NCBI GenBank assembly: GCA_021790955.1
Contig: JAJYFI010000040.1
Location: 1 to 8,880, forward strand
Reading direction: 5' to 3'
DNA length: 8,880 nt
Source of the DNA: a bacterium
Lineage (GTDB): Bacteria; Elusimicrobiota; Elusimicrobia; UBA1565; UBA9628
The translations under genes were made by a program, and so were the position numbers. Below the pieces are notes generated by a model, which had not been told where the DNA came from, ran no database searches, and saw only the letters and a program-made list of their open reading frames with translations. The first letter of the stretch is position 1. Every line of letters begins with the position of its first letter. Below are positions 1 to 5,811 of the stretch, piece by piece.

Positions 1-1
1 G

Positions 2-643
2 AAGGTCATGAAGGACCTGTCAAAGGAGCGGCCGCGCGGCGTCTGGGTTCAGCTCCGGGGCGAGGCCCCGGCCCTCAACAGCCTATTCGACGGCCTCAAG
101 ACAGGGCTCATCATGGCCGTCGTCGTGATCCTCATCCTGCTCGCGGCCTACTTCCAATCACCGGCCCTCGCCGCCACCGTGCTTTCGACCACCCCGGCCG
201 TCCTGCTCGGCGGCGGCGGCATCCTGATGCTGACGGGCGATACGCTCAACATTCAGTCCTACATCGGCGTCATCATGTGCCTGGGCGTCGCGGGAGCCAA
301 CGCCATCATGCTCTGCGTCTTCGCCGAGCGCGTCCGTCTGCGGGGCAAGGATGCCGCCGCGGCCGCGATCGAGGCCGGAAGTCAGCGCCTGCGCCCCATT
401 CTCATGACCGCGATCGCGATGCTGGCCGGCATGCTCCCCATGGCGTTGGGGCTTGGCGAATCGGGCAAGCAGTCGGCGCCGCTGGGCCGCGCGGTCTTCG
501 GCGGCCTTCTGATGGCCACGCTCGCCACGCTCCTTATTTTGCCCTGCGTCTACGCCCTCCTGCGCCGGCACGCGAGCCTCAAGACTCCCTCGGTCCACCC
601 GCACGATCCCGCGGGCGACTATTACGAGCCCGAGAGCGCATGA
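2..643 (+). CDS. RND-family efflux permease, C-terminal part (5' end outside window)
   Basis: The reading frame is open to the left edge, so this is the end of a much larger inner-membrane pump (RND permeases are usually about 1,000 residues). The visible part holds the last five membrane helices, in order: LIMAVVVILILLAAYF, the AATVLSTTPAVLLGG stretch, the IGVIMCLGVAGANAIMLCVF helix, RLRPILMTAIAMLAGMLP, and GGLLMATLATLLILPCVYAL. The motif RLRPILMT followed by G-MLP, and the G-NAI motif before FAE, are standard for TM10-TM11 of the HAE1/AcrB-like proton-driven exporters. RND pumps work as trimers with a periplasmic adaptor and a TolC-type channel. The channel gene follows directly with a 4-base ATGA overlap (640-643), pointing to translational coupling; the adaptor gene is probably upstream. 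Substrate cannot be read from this fragment. The ATG at 8 is internal, not the start. Confidence 0.93.
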   Translation, partial: KVMKDLSKERPRGVWVQLRGEAPALNSLFDGLKTGLIMAVVVILILLAAYFQSPALAATVLSTTPAVLLGGGGILMLTGDTLNIQSYIGVIMCLGVAGANAIMLCVFAERVRLRGKDAAAAAIEAGSQRLRPILMTAIAMLAGMLPMALGLGESGKQSAPLGRAVFGGLLMATLATLLILPCVYALLRRHASLKTPSVHPHDPAGDYYEPESA

Positions 644-1920
644 TGCCGCGGCTTTGGCTGCCGACGCTGATGATTTTAACGCCGGCCGTTCTGGCCGGAG
701 CCGCGGAGACGAAACCCTTGTCTCTGAAAGCCGCCGTCCTCCAAGCGGAAGCTTACAGCCCCGGCATCAAGGCCGCCCTCGCCGCCGTCAAGAAGGCGGA
801 GTCGGCGATCACGGTCAGCCGCTCCTTCCTCCTCCCCAATCTCGAAGCCCAGGGCACCGACGAGCAAGGCTTCCTCGGGAGCGCCGGGCCGGTGCCGCTT
901 CAGGGCATCGCAGGCTCCCCGCTTAAGTTCGAGCCTTCCGGGGGGCTCGCCACCTCGCTCGACCTCAATCCCCAGTATCCCTTCGCGCTCTGGGCCGCCT
1001 ACAAGGACCTCGAGACCGCCAAGGCAAAGGTCCTTGTGGAGCGCTACGTCGTCGATCAACAGGCGATCGACTACTACTTCACCGCCGCCTTCCAGCGCGG
1101 GCTCCGGGACGTCTGGCGCTACGTCGAAAAGGAGCTCATCGACCCCCTCTACGCCTCGGTCAAGGTTTTCGTGCGCAACGGGCAGGTCAACCCCCAGGAC
1201 CTCTATCTCTTGGAAGACCAGCTCTGGGTCGCCCGCTACGGGCAGGCCAGCGCCCTCGTCCGCTACAACTACAACATCGAGAAACTCGGCATCCTCCTGG
1301 GCATCGACAGCGCGACGATCGTCGCGCCCTCGATCGACGCCCTGGGCGACCCCGACATCGGCGTCTTCACCCTAGGCAAGGAAAGCCCCTATATCACCCG
1401 CGCCGTCGCGGCCGCGAGAGCCGCCGATGTCCGCGTTAAGCAGAAAATAGCCCAGTACTTTCCGGAGGTCGGTCTCACCGGCTCCTTCGGCGGCGAGGGA
1501 AACACCATCCCCGGGGTTCGGGCCCATTCGTACTCGGGCGTCTTCGAAGTCCGCGTCCCCATCTTCGAAGGTTTGCGCTACTATGGCGAGCACCAGGAAG
1601 CCAAGCACTTCTACGAGCAGAGCGCCTTCCTCGTGGGCGACGCCCGCATCTTCGTAGGCGAGGGCGACGCTTCCTTCGACAAGGAAGTCAAGGATTCAAA
1701 AGCCCGCCTGTCTTATTACCTCCCTGAACTCAAAAACGACCAAAAGGCCTTGCGGCTCTCGCGTTACCGCTATCTGGCCTTCCAGGGTCCCTTAGTCGAC
1801 GTCCGCGAGGCGATTCGCGACATCGGGGACACCGAAACACGCATCGAGATGAGCCGGCGCGATCTTTTCGCCAATGCCGCCTCCAAGAAGGTCTGGGACG
1901 GCGGACGCCCGACGCCGTAA
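640..1920 (+). CDS. TolC-like outer membrane efflux channel (OEP family)
   Basis: This 426-residue protein is the outer-membrane partner of the RND pump just upstream; the family forms trimeric barrel-and-alpha-tunnel channels that open the exporter to the outside. A signal peptide is visible (MMPRLW, then LPTLMILTPAVLAGA, likely cut near residue 20-22). Two OEP-type repeats can be made out. The first starts at about residue 28 (LSLKAAVLQAEAYSPGIKAA, then a helix ending in SRSFLLPNLEAQG). The second starts at about residue 250 (SPYITRAVAAARAADVRVKQ, then FPEVGLTGSFGGEG and VRVPIFEG). FPEVGLTG and VPIFEG are typical of the strand-helix junctions of the family. The chosen ATG at 640 overlaps the pump's stop codon; the frame is open further upstream to 277, but that part runs over the pump gene and lies before the signal peptide. 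A hairpin with a T-run follows at 1946-1975. Confidence 0.92.
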   Translation: MMPRLWLPTLMILTPAVLAGAAETKPLSLKAAVLQAEAYSPGIKAALAAVKKAESAITVSRSFLLPNLEAQGTDEQGFLGSAGPVPLQGIAGSPLKFEPSGGLATSLDLNPQYPFALWAAYKDLETAKAKVLVERYVVDQQAIDYYFTAAFQRGLRDVWRYVEKELIDPLYASVKVFVRNGQVNPQDLYLLEDQLWVARYGQASALVRYNYNIEKLGILLGIDSATIVAPSIDALGDPDIGVFTLGKESPYITRAVAAARAADVRVKQKIAQYFPEVGLTGSFGGEGNTIPGVRAHSYSGVFEVRVPIFEGLRYYGEHQEAKHFYEQSAFLVGDARIFVGEGDASFDKEVKDSKARLSYYLPELKNDQKALRLSRYRYLAFQGPLVDVREAIRDIGDTETRIEMSRRDLFANAASKKVWDGGRPTP

Positions 1921-1945
1921 GGCTCCGTGAAGGAGCCTACGCGCC

Positions 1946-1975
1946 TCGCGAGAATTTCAATTCGCGAACTTTTTT
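1946..1975 (+). terminator. Probable intrinsic terminator after the efflux operon
   Basis: TCGCG at 1946-1950 pairs with CGCGA at 1963-1967. The inner AATT/AATT can extend the stem past a 2-base bulge, though it leaves a very small loop. A run of six T's (1970-1975) follows 2 bases after the stem. A second small hairpin, GGCTCC/GGAGCC, sits directly behind the channel gene's stop codon at 1921-1937. Together they plausibly end the pump-channel transcript. The stem is short, so strength is uncertain. Confidence 0.5.
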
Positions 1976-2001
1976 CATTCTTGAACGTATATCTTTATGC
2001 C

Positions 2002-2017
2002 CGGCGCCTTCGCGCCG
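2002..2017 (+). other. GC hairpin in the leader of the PepSY gene
   Basis: CGGCGC at 2002-2007 and GCGCCG at 2012-2017 form a perfect 6-bp stem around the tetraloop CTTC. It lies 33 bases before the start codon and 19 bases before the AAGGAG ribosome-binding site, which it leaves free. It could stabilise the 5' end of the mRNA or add to termination of the upstream operon; there is no proper T-run behind it. I could not find a convincing promoter between 1976 and 2036. Confidence 0.35.
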
Positions 2018-2050
2018 AGTTATTTCTCATTCAAGCAAGGAGATCGACCA

Positions 2051-2596
2051 ATGCAGACAGCGAAAGCATCCTCCGCCCTGTGGGCCATCGCCGCGGCTCT
2101 CACGCTCGCGGCCAACGCCGGAGCGCAAAACCAGGCTCCCAGCGCCCAGCCCAGCCAAGCCCAAGCCGCCAGCCCGGCCCCGACGACGGGCCAGCCTCAG
2201 GCCGCGACGCCGTCGGCTCAGCCGCCGGCCGCCGCGACATCCCCGGCCGCCACGAGCGCCAAGCCTTCTACGGCCGCTCCAGCCCCTCAAAAGGAGAACC
2301 TCGGCCAGGAAATGGAGAAAGGCGCCATGTGGCCCGTCCGCGAGGCCGAGAAAGGCGTCCGTGCCGTGGAAAACACGGTGGACCCCGACTCGAAGGCCAA
2401 GCTCGTTCCCGAGAGCCAGGCGCGCCAGACCGCTCTTAAAGCCGTTCCCGGAACCGTGACGAAGTTCGAGCTCGAAAAAAAGCACGGCAAGCCCGTCTAC
2501 GAGTTCAAGATCAAGCCCCAATCGGGCAAAGGGCTCAAGGAAGTCCACGTCGACGCGAAAACCGGAGCCCTCATGAACGTCAAGAAAGACGACTAA
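2051..2596 (+). CDS. Exported PepSY-domain protein with Ala/Pro/Gln-rich linker
   Basis: This 181-residue protein has three parts. Residues 1-25 are a signal peptide (MQTAKASSALWAIAAALTLA, cut after ANAGA). Residues 26-80 are a low-complexity linker made almost only of A, P, Q, S and T. Residues about 117-179 form one PepSY domain: an ESQARQTALKAVPG helix, then TKFELEKKHGKPVYEFKI strands and KEVHVDAKTGALMNVKKDD, matching the family's helix-strand pattern with the V-D-A-TG turn. PepSY domains occur in exported proteins and in propeptides of secreted peptidases, where they are thought to bind or inhibit proteases; the target here is unknown. The linker would let the domain reach away from a membrane or cell-wall anchor, though no lipobox is present. 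The ATG at 2051 is chosen because AAGGAG (2037-2042) sits 8 bases upstream and the signal peptide begins there; the frame extends to 1997 without an RBS. Confidence 0.88.
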   Translation: MQTAKASSALWAIAAALTLAANAGAQNQAPSAQPSQAQAASPAPTTGQPQAATPSAQPPAAATSPAATSAKPSTAAPAPQKENLGQEMEKGAMWPVREAEKGVRAVENTVDPDSKAKLVPESQARQTALKAVPGTVTKFELEKKHGKPVYEFKIKPQSGKGLKEVHVDAKTGALMNVKKDD

Positions 2597-2612
2597 CGTC
2601 TTTGCGCCGCAT

Positions 2613-2650
2613 AACCACCCCGTCGGCTTAACAGACGGCGGGGTGGTTGT
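2613..2650 (+). terminator. Strong intrinsic terminator after the PepSY gene
   Basis: AACCACCCC at 2613-2621 and GGGGTGGTT at 2640-2648 form a perfect 9-bp GC-rich stem, which can be extended by a few pairs (GTC/GGC region) around an inner loop near TTAACA. The tail is TTGTT, a weak but usable T-rich stretch. It lies 17 bases after the stop codon at 2596 and most likely ends the PepSY transcript. The longest reading of the next gene (GTG at 2643) would begin inside this stem, which favours the later ATG at 2667. Confidence 0.72.
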
Positions 2651-2666
2651 TCGGCTGCTCAACCTG

Positions 2667-2939
2667 ATGTCAACCGCTCGCCGACGGGCGTTTCTGTGCC
2701 TTCTGGCCTCGCTCTTTGGAGGCTGCGCCGGGGCCGCCCACCGCAAGGGCACGCCGTGGCGCGTCGCCTGCAAAAACGACATGAGCCAATTCTGCCGAGA
2801 CTCCCGCGGCCCCGAGGAAGTCGGCTGGTGCCTCGATCAAGTGGAAGGCTCTCTGTCACCCGCCTGCCTCGACGCCCGCCGCCTAGCCAGGCGCGCCCTC
2901 CAGGAAGGCCAGCTAGGAGAAGATAAGGGGCTTCCTTGA
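2667..2939 (+). CDS. Small exported Cys-rich protein, GLG1-repeat-like
   Basis: This 90-residue protein begins with a positively charged, hydrophobic export signal (MSTARRRAFLCLLASLFGGC). It may be a lipoprotein modified at C20, but the residues before it (LFGG) fit the lipobox poorly; cleavage by signal peptidase I after CAGA is the alternative. The mature part carries four cysteines at 35, 43, 55 and 67 in a C-x7-C-x11-C-x11-C pattern, with the text CKNDMSQFC, GWCLDQ and LSPACLDARR. This resembles the cysteine-rich GLG1 repeat (Cys_rich_FGFR, PF00839), known in single-copy exported bacterial proteins of unknown function; two disulfides are likely in the periplasm. The gene ends in a TTGA overlap with the next gene, implying coupled translation with the PorV-like barrel. 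No clear RBS is seen for ATG 2667; GTG 2643 is possible but lies inside the preceding terminator hairpin. Confidence 0.68.
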   Translation: MSTARRRAFLCLLASLFGGCAGAAHRKGTPWRVACKNDMSQFCRDSRGPEEVGWCLDQVEGSLSPACLDARRLARRALQEGQLGEDKGLP

Positions 2940-3907
2940 ATCAGCGCGCGGTGGCCTGGCCGGCCGCCGCCGCCCTCCTGGCCGCCTTCTCCACGCCGGG
3001 CCGGGCCGCCTTCCAGGACACGGCTTTCAGCGCCCGCTCCATGGCGATGGGCGGCTCCTTCACGGCGGTCTACGGCGATCCCATCTCCGTCTTTTTTAAT
3101 CCCGCCGGGCTCGCCGCCGTCAAGCGCTTTTCAATGCGTCTTGACGGGGTCCGCGAAATTCCCTCGTCCGCCTCTCCCGAGGACAATCTCAACGGCATCG
3201 CCTCCGTGCGGCTTCCCGCCAAGCTCGGCGTCGCGGCCTTTTCGGGTCTGGCGGGCCAAGAAGGCGCACGGGGCTCGGAGCAGATGGAGGCCCTCAGTTG
3301 GGGGGGCGAGCCCGTGCGCCATGTCCCCGGCGGCCAGCTGTATCTCGGGGCCAGCGCCAGGCTGCTCGGCCTCAACGAGACGGGCGGGACGCCGGGCGAT
3401 GAGCGCTGGGGCCTCGACGCGGGGGCCATCTACCGATTCCGGCGCCGATTCTCCTTCGGCGCCTCCCTCCTCAACGCCGACCAGCCGTCATGGGGCTCAT
3501 CGGGCCTTTACGACCGCGCCCCCCGGACGGCCAGAGCCGGATTCGCGGTCGAGCTGCCGGACTTCGTCCTTGCCGCCGACTATGCCCACACGAACGCGGC
3601 CGCCTCGGCGCCGTCGCGCGATCAGGAGTCCTTGGGCGTCGAACGATGGTGGAACAACGAGAAAGGACATTCTCTTTTCGTCGTTCGTGGGGGCCTCGCG
3701 GCGGCGGACGATCAAGCGCTGTGGAGCTGGGGCTTAGGCGTCAAGAAGTTCGGGATCGAACTCTCATACGCGATGAGCCTTCCCGTGGAGAGCGACGCGG
3801 GCCCCGGCCAAGCCCTTTCTTTGCGTGTGCGATTCGGGGAATCCCCGTCCGGCGCCGAGACGATCGAGGCCCCGCCTCAGGAGGGCGTCGTCTTGCGCGA
3901 GGGCTGA
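2936..3907 (+). CDS. PorV/UPF0164-like outer membrane beta-barrel protein
   Basis: This 323-residue protein has a signal peptide (to about residue 24, ending PGRA) and the PorV/PorQ/UPF0164-type N-terminus: SARSMAMGGSFTAVYGDP followed by FFNPAGLA at about residues 32-60. The rest shows the alternating-residue strands of a FadL/PorV-like barrel (for example LYLGASARLLGL, FSFGASLLNADQP, FVLAADYAHT, WSWGLGVKKFGIELSYAMSL, LSLRVRFGES). In Bacteroidota, PorV works with type IX secretion; in other phyla, relatives exist without T9SS genes, and nothing in this window shows T9SS, so the role is unknown. The start is a TTG at 2936, overlapping the previous stop as TTGA with AAGGGG 5 bases upstream; GTG 2951 is an alternative. 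The last strand does not end in the usual terminal aromatic; a tail of about 20 residues rich in P, E and G follows. Its 3' end overlaps by 31 bases the convergent gene ending at 3877. Confidence 0.78.
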   Translation: MNQRAVAWPAAAALLAAFSTPGRAAFQDTAFSARSMAMGGSFTAVYGDPISVFFNPAGLAAVKRFSMRLDGVREIPSSASPEDNLNGIASVRLPAKLGVAAFSGLAGQEGARGSEQMEALSWGGEPVRHVPGGQLYLGASARLLGLNETGGTPGDERWGLDAGAIYRFRRRFSFGASLLNADQPSWGSSGLYDRAPRTARAGFAVELPDFVLAADYAHTNAAASAPSRDQESLGVERWWNNEKGHSLFVVRGGLAAADDQALWSWGLGVKKFGIELSYAMSLPVESDAGPGQALSLRVRFGESPSGAETIEAPPQEGVVLREG

Positions 3908-4257
3908 TCGCCGCCGCCGCGCGACTCGATCTCGGCGGCCCGGTTGAAATCTTTTTTTGCCTTTTTGTGATAACGATCGGCTTTCATCTGATAGATAAGG
4001 TCCTTGATGGGATGGAGGAAGCCGGTCTGGCGCGCTTTTCGCTCGTAAGCGCGCGCCTTGAGCTCGTTTTTAAGCGCTTTTTTCAAGATTTTGGCCGCAG
4101 CCTTTTTTGAAGGCACCGCCCGCTTGGCCTTCGCCGTTGGCGGCGAGGAGGAAGAAGATGCGGCGAGCGCCGGGGCCCCCCATAGCGCCGAAAGCGCAAG
4201 ACCAGCCGCGAGAAAGCGTCGGCCCGGGCGCAACCGGCGTTGAAAATCCCAAGTCAT
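3877..4257 (-). CDS. Small Lys/Ala-rich exported protein, function unknown
   Basis: I do not recognise this 126-residue protein. It starts with a convincing signal peptide (MTWDFQRRLRPGRRFLAAGL, then ALSALWGAPALA, cut near residue 32), followed by a run of five serines. The mature part is strongly basic and probably helical: KRAVPSKKAAAKILKKALKN, ELKARAYERKAR, and IYQMKADRYHKKAKKDF. The tail is polar (SRGGGDQPSRKTTPS). Such proteins may bind acidic surface polymers or nucleic acid in the periplasm, but that is speculation. The lysine codons give T-rich patches on the plus strand (a T7 at 3952-3958), unlike the neighbours. ATG at 4257 is chosen because the signal peptide starts there; the frame is open to 4359, with another in-frame ATG at 4278, and no good RBS is visible for any. 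It converges on the PorV-like gene with a 31-base overlap and diverges from the gene at 4368. Confidence 0.62.
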   Translation of the reverse strand: MTWDFQRRLRPGRRFLAAGLALSALWGAPALAASSSSSPPTAKAKRAVPSKKAAAKILKKALKNELKARAYERKARQTGFLHPIKDLIYQMKADRYHKKAKKDFNRAAEIESRGGGDQPSRKTTPS

Positions 4258-4327
4258 CTGGCGATGATAGACAATCATTATTATTACGAATAAACGGCGA
4301 AAAAGTTCGAGGCCCGGACGCTTTCCT

Positions 4328-4356
4328 TCGACTTCCGCAAACAAAGCCTGTACAAT
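4328..4356 (+). promoter_or_regulatory. Candidate sigma-70-type promoter giving a nearly leaderless mRNA
   Basis: TCGACT at 4328-4333 (4 of 6 to TTGACA) and TACAAT at 4351-4356 (5 of 6 to TATAAT) are separated by exactly 17 bases, inside the 110-base gap between two divergent genes. Transcription would start near 4363, only about 5 bases before the ATG at 4368, and no Shine-Dalgarno sequence is present. This assumes an E. coli-like consensus, which may not hold here. Confidence 0.45.
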
Positions 4357-4367
4357 CATGCGGATCT

Positions 4368-5267
4368 ATGAACACCCCGCGCGCGGCTTATATTCTCCTT
4401 CTCGGGGGCATTTTCCTTTCCGCCCGGCTCGCGGCGGGCGCCCCCCTGACGTTCCCCGCCGCGACTCCGATCTCGGCGGGGAACGTCATTTTTCGCGAGC
4501 AGCCCTCCGTCAACGAGTACAGCCAGGATAAGGAAACCGACAAGGCCCTCAACGTGCTCGCCTATGGAGCCACGCACGACCTCGCCTTCTTCCTCGAGGA
4601 GTACCCGATTCAATACCAGCAAGAAAAGTCCCTCGGCGTCTTGCGTCATTCCTTCGGCCCCTCGGACACGCAGAGCCTGGCGCGCTACACCTTTTGGCAG
4701 AAAGACGGCATCGGCGAGACCCAGCGCTGGGCGTTGATTGGAGGCGAGATCCTCCCAACGGGGTCATTCAATCAGAGCGATCGCTACGGTCCCCTGCCGC
4801 GGAGAATCCAGCCGGGAACGGGGAATTGGGCCGAGAAAGGCGGGCTCGCCTACATCCAGCAGACGCTGGGCAGGGAAGTCGATTTCTACGCCAACTATGT
4901 CCATTACGACCCGGGAGGGGGCTATCAATTCGGGGATCAATACACCCTGGACGGAGGTTACCAGAGGCGCCTGCTTCCCGTCCCGCTCCCCTATGAGGGC
5001 ATCCCGCTCGCCGAGTTATTCACCGGCGTCGAGTCCAACTTTTACGCCTATATGAACGACGCTCAGGCCGGGGCGGCCTTGCCGACGACGGGGCTGACCC
5101 TCTGGCAGGTCGACCCCCTCCTTCGCGTCGTCGGCTACAATTGGGGGCTCTCCCTCGTGGGAGAGATCCCGATCCTCCAGCATAATTATGGAAGCGAACA
5201 GCCCTTGAAGGACTCTACGTTGATGCTGGTGTATCGCCAGGCGTTTTATACGTATCATCATTGGTGA
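4368..5267 (+). CDS. Outer membrane beta-barrel, Phenol_MetA_deg-like
   Basis: This 299-residue protein has a signal peptide (MNTPRAAYILLLGGIFLSAR, cut near AAG at residue 24) and then long amphipathic strands, ending in YRQAFYTYHHW with the C-terminal aromatic residue used by outer-membrane barrels for assembly. The text resembles the 'putative MetA-pathway of phenol degradation' family (PF13557): an early EYSQDKETDKALNVLAYGAT strand pair, GGEILPTGSFNQSD, and RIQPGTGNWAEKGGLAY. Members are thought to be outer-membrane channels or sensors, often found near transport or degradation genes; the substrate here is unknown. ATG 4368 is chosen for its signal peptide; the frame is open to 4107, but that extension is antisense to the gene at 3877-4257. 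Codons 27-41 encode a perfect terminator-like hairpin (4447-4493). The HMA-like gene follows after 4 bases, so both probably share one transcript. Confidence 0.75.
   Translation: MNTPRAAYILLLGGIFLSARLAAGAPLTFPAATPISAGNVIFREQPSVNEYSQDKETDKALNVLAYGATHDLAFFLEEYPIQYQQEKSLGVLRHSFGPSDTQSLARYTFWQKDGIGETQRWALIGGEILPTGSFNQSDRYGPLPRRIQPGTGNWAEKGGLAYIQQTLGREVDFYANYVHYDPGGGYQFGDQYTLDGGYQRRLLPVPLPYEGIPLAELFTGVESNFYAYMNDAQAGAALPTTGLTLWQVDPLLRVVGYNWGLSLVGEIPILQHNYGSEQPLKDSTLMLVYRQAFYTYHHW
4447..4493 (+). terminator. Intragenic terminator/attenuator-like hairpin
   Basis: TGACGTTCCCCGCCG at 4447-4461 and its exact reverse complement at 4474-4488 form a 15-bp stem with a 12-base loop (4462-4473), immediately followed by TTTTT at 4489-4493. 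This is the textbook form of an intrinsic terminator, yet it lies inside the coding region (residues 27-41, just after the signal peptide) of the outer-membrane protein at 4368, about 85 bases after the predicted transcription start. It may work as an attenuator: a ribosome following closely would keep the stem open, while poor translation would let transcription stop. Confidence 0.6.
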
Positions 5268-5271
5268 CGAG

Positions 5272-5808
5272 ATGGCGATGACGGGACGGGCGATTTTTCT
5301 TGCCGCATGTCTTTTGGAGCTTGGAACGCCCCCGCGGGCGCAGCCGCTCTCCGTCCCCGCCAAGGCGGCCAAGGGCTCCTGCCCGAAAGGCCAGGTTCAG
5401 CTCGAGCGTGTCAGCGTGATCGTCGAGGGGGTTGCGATCCCCTTCACCGTCTTCGGCATCATCCACCGCCTCGGGCAAATTCGATGCGCGAGCAACGTGC
5501 GGTTCAGCCTCACGACGGGAGAGGCCGTCTTCGACATCCCGGCAGGCTGCGGCTTGGCCAATGAGGAGATCCGGGCGGCTGTGCGGGACGCGAGCTACAC
5601 CCCGGGGCCCATCAGCCGAACAATCGAGACCGATCCTAAGTATCTGAGTCGCGAAGGCCTCGGTTGCGCCCTCGCTGCCCCGTCGAAGCACCCCCCCCGG
5701 CGCGCTCGGTCCGCCTCCGGAGCTCATCGAGCGAAGACGGAGCGCCGACTTACGGGCGATAAAATGAGGCGGACGTCTCGAAAGAAGGACCGGCCGTCTC
5801 CCCAATAA
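5272..5808 (+). CDS. Exported degenerate HMA-fold protein; 3' end probably frameshifted
   Basis: As read, 178 residues. A signal peptide ends near PRA (residue 23). Residues about 45-119 fit the beta-alpha-beta-beta-alpha-beta order of a heavy-metal-associated domain: ERVSVIVEG, then IPFTVFGIIHRLGQI, NVRFSLTTGEAVFDIP, LANEEIRAAVRDASYTPGPI. In classical HMA domains a GMTCxxC loop binds copper or other soft metals; here that loop reads GVAIPFT, so both cysteines are gone. Other cysteines (37, 72, 93, 132) are elsewhere and might pair as disulfides in the periplasm. The role is unknown; co-transcription with the outer-membrane protein 4 bases upstream suggests an envelope function. After residue 139 the frame crosses a C8 tract (5691-5698) and turns into an Arg/Ser/Lys-rich tail. 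Removing one C gives a more normal ending (PPPELIERRRSADLRAIK, stop 5765-5767). ATG 5272 has only a weak RBS; ATG 5278 is also possible. Confidence 0.62.
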   Translation: MAMTGRAIFLAACLLELGTPPRAQPLSVPAKAAKGSCPKGQVQLERVSVIVEGVAIPFTVFGIIHRLGQIRCASNVRFSLTTGEAVFDIPAGCGLANEEIRAAVRDASYTPGPISRTIETDPKYLSREGLGCALAAPSKHPPRRARSASGAHRAKTERRLTGDKMRRTSRKKDRPSPQ

Positions 5809-5811
5809 AGC

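Noticed and set aside
277..639. Open frame upstream of the TolC-like gene start
   Set aside because: It lies inside the RND gene in another frame, is Arg/His-rich without family text, and the signal peptide begins at 640.
1981..1998. TTGAAC and TATATC as a promoter for the PepSY gene
   Set aside because: They are nearly adjacent, and no -10 or -35 partner lies at a usable distance from either.
2027..2782. Long minus-strand frame across the PepSY gene
   Set aside because: Its text is the low-complexity mirror of the linker and it crosses the terminator at 2613-2650.
3913..3958. Stem GCCGCCG/CGGCGGC plus T7 as a terminator of the PorV-like gene
   Set aside because: The T-run begins 12 bases after the stem and the loop is 13 bases, so it does not fit an intrinsic terminator; only the shared loop text is kept as a finding.
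4107..4367. N-terminal extension of the barrel gene at 4368
   Set aside because: It runs antisense to the exported protein at 3877-4257 and would place the signal peptide inside the protein.
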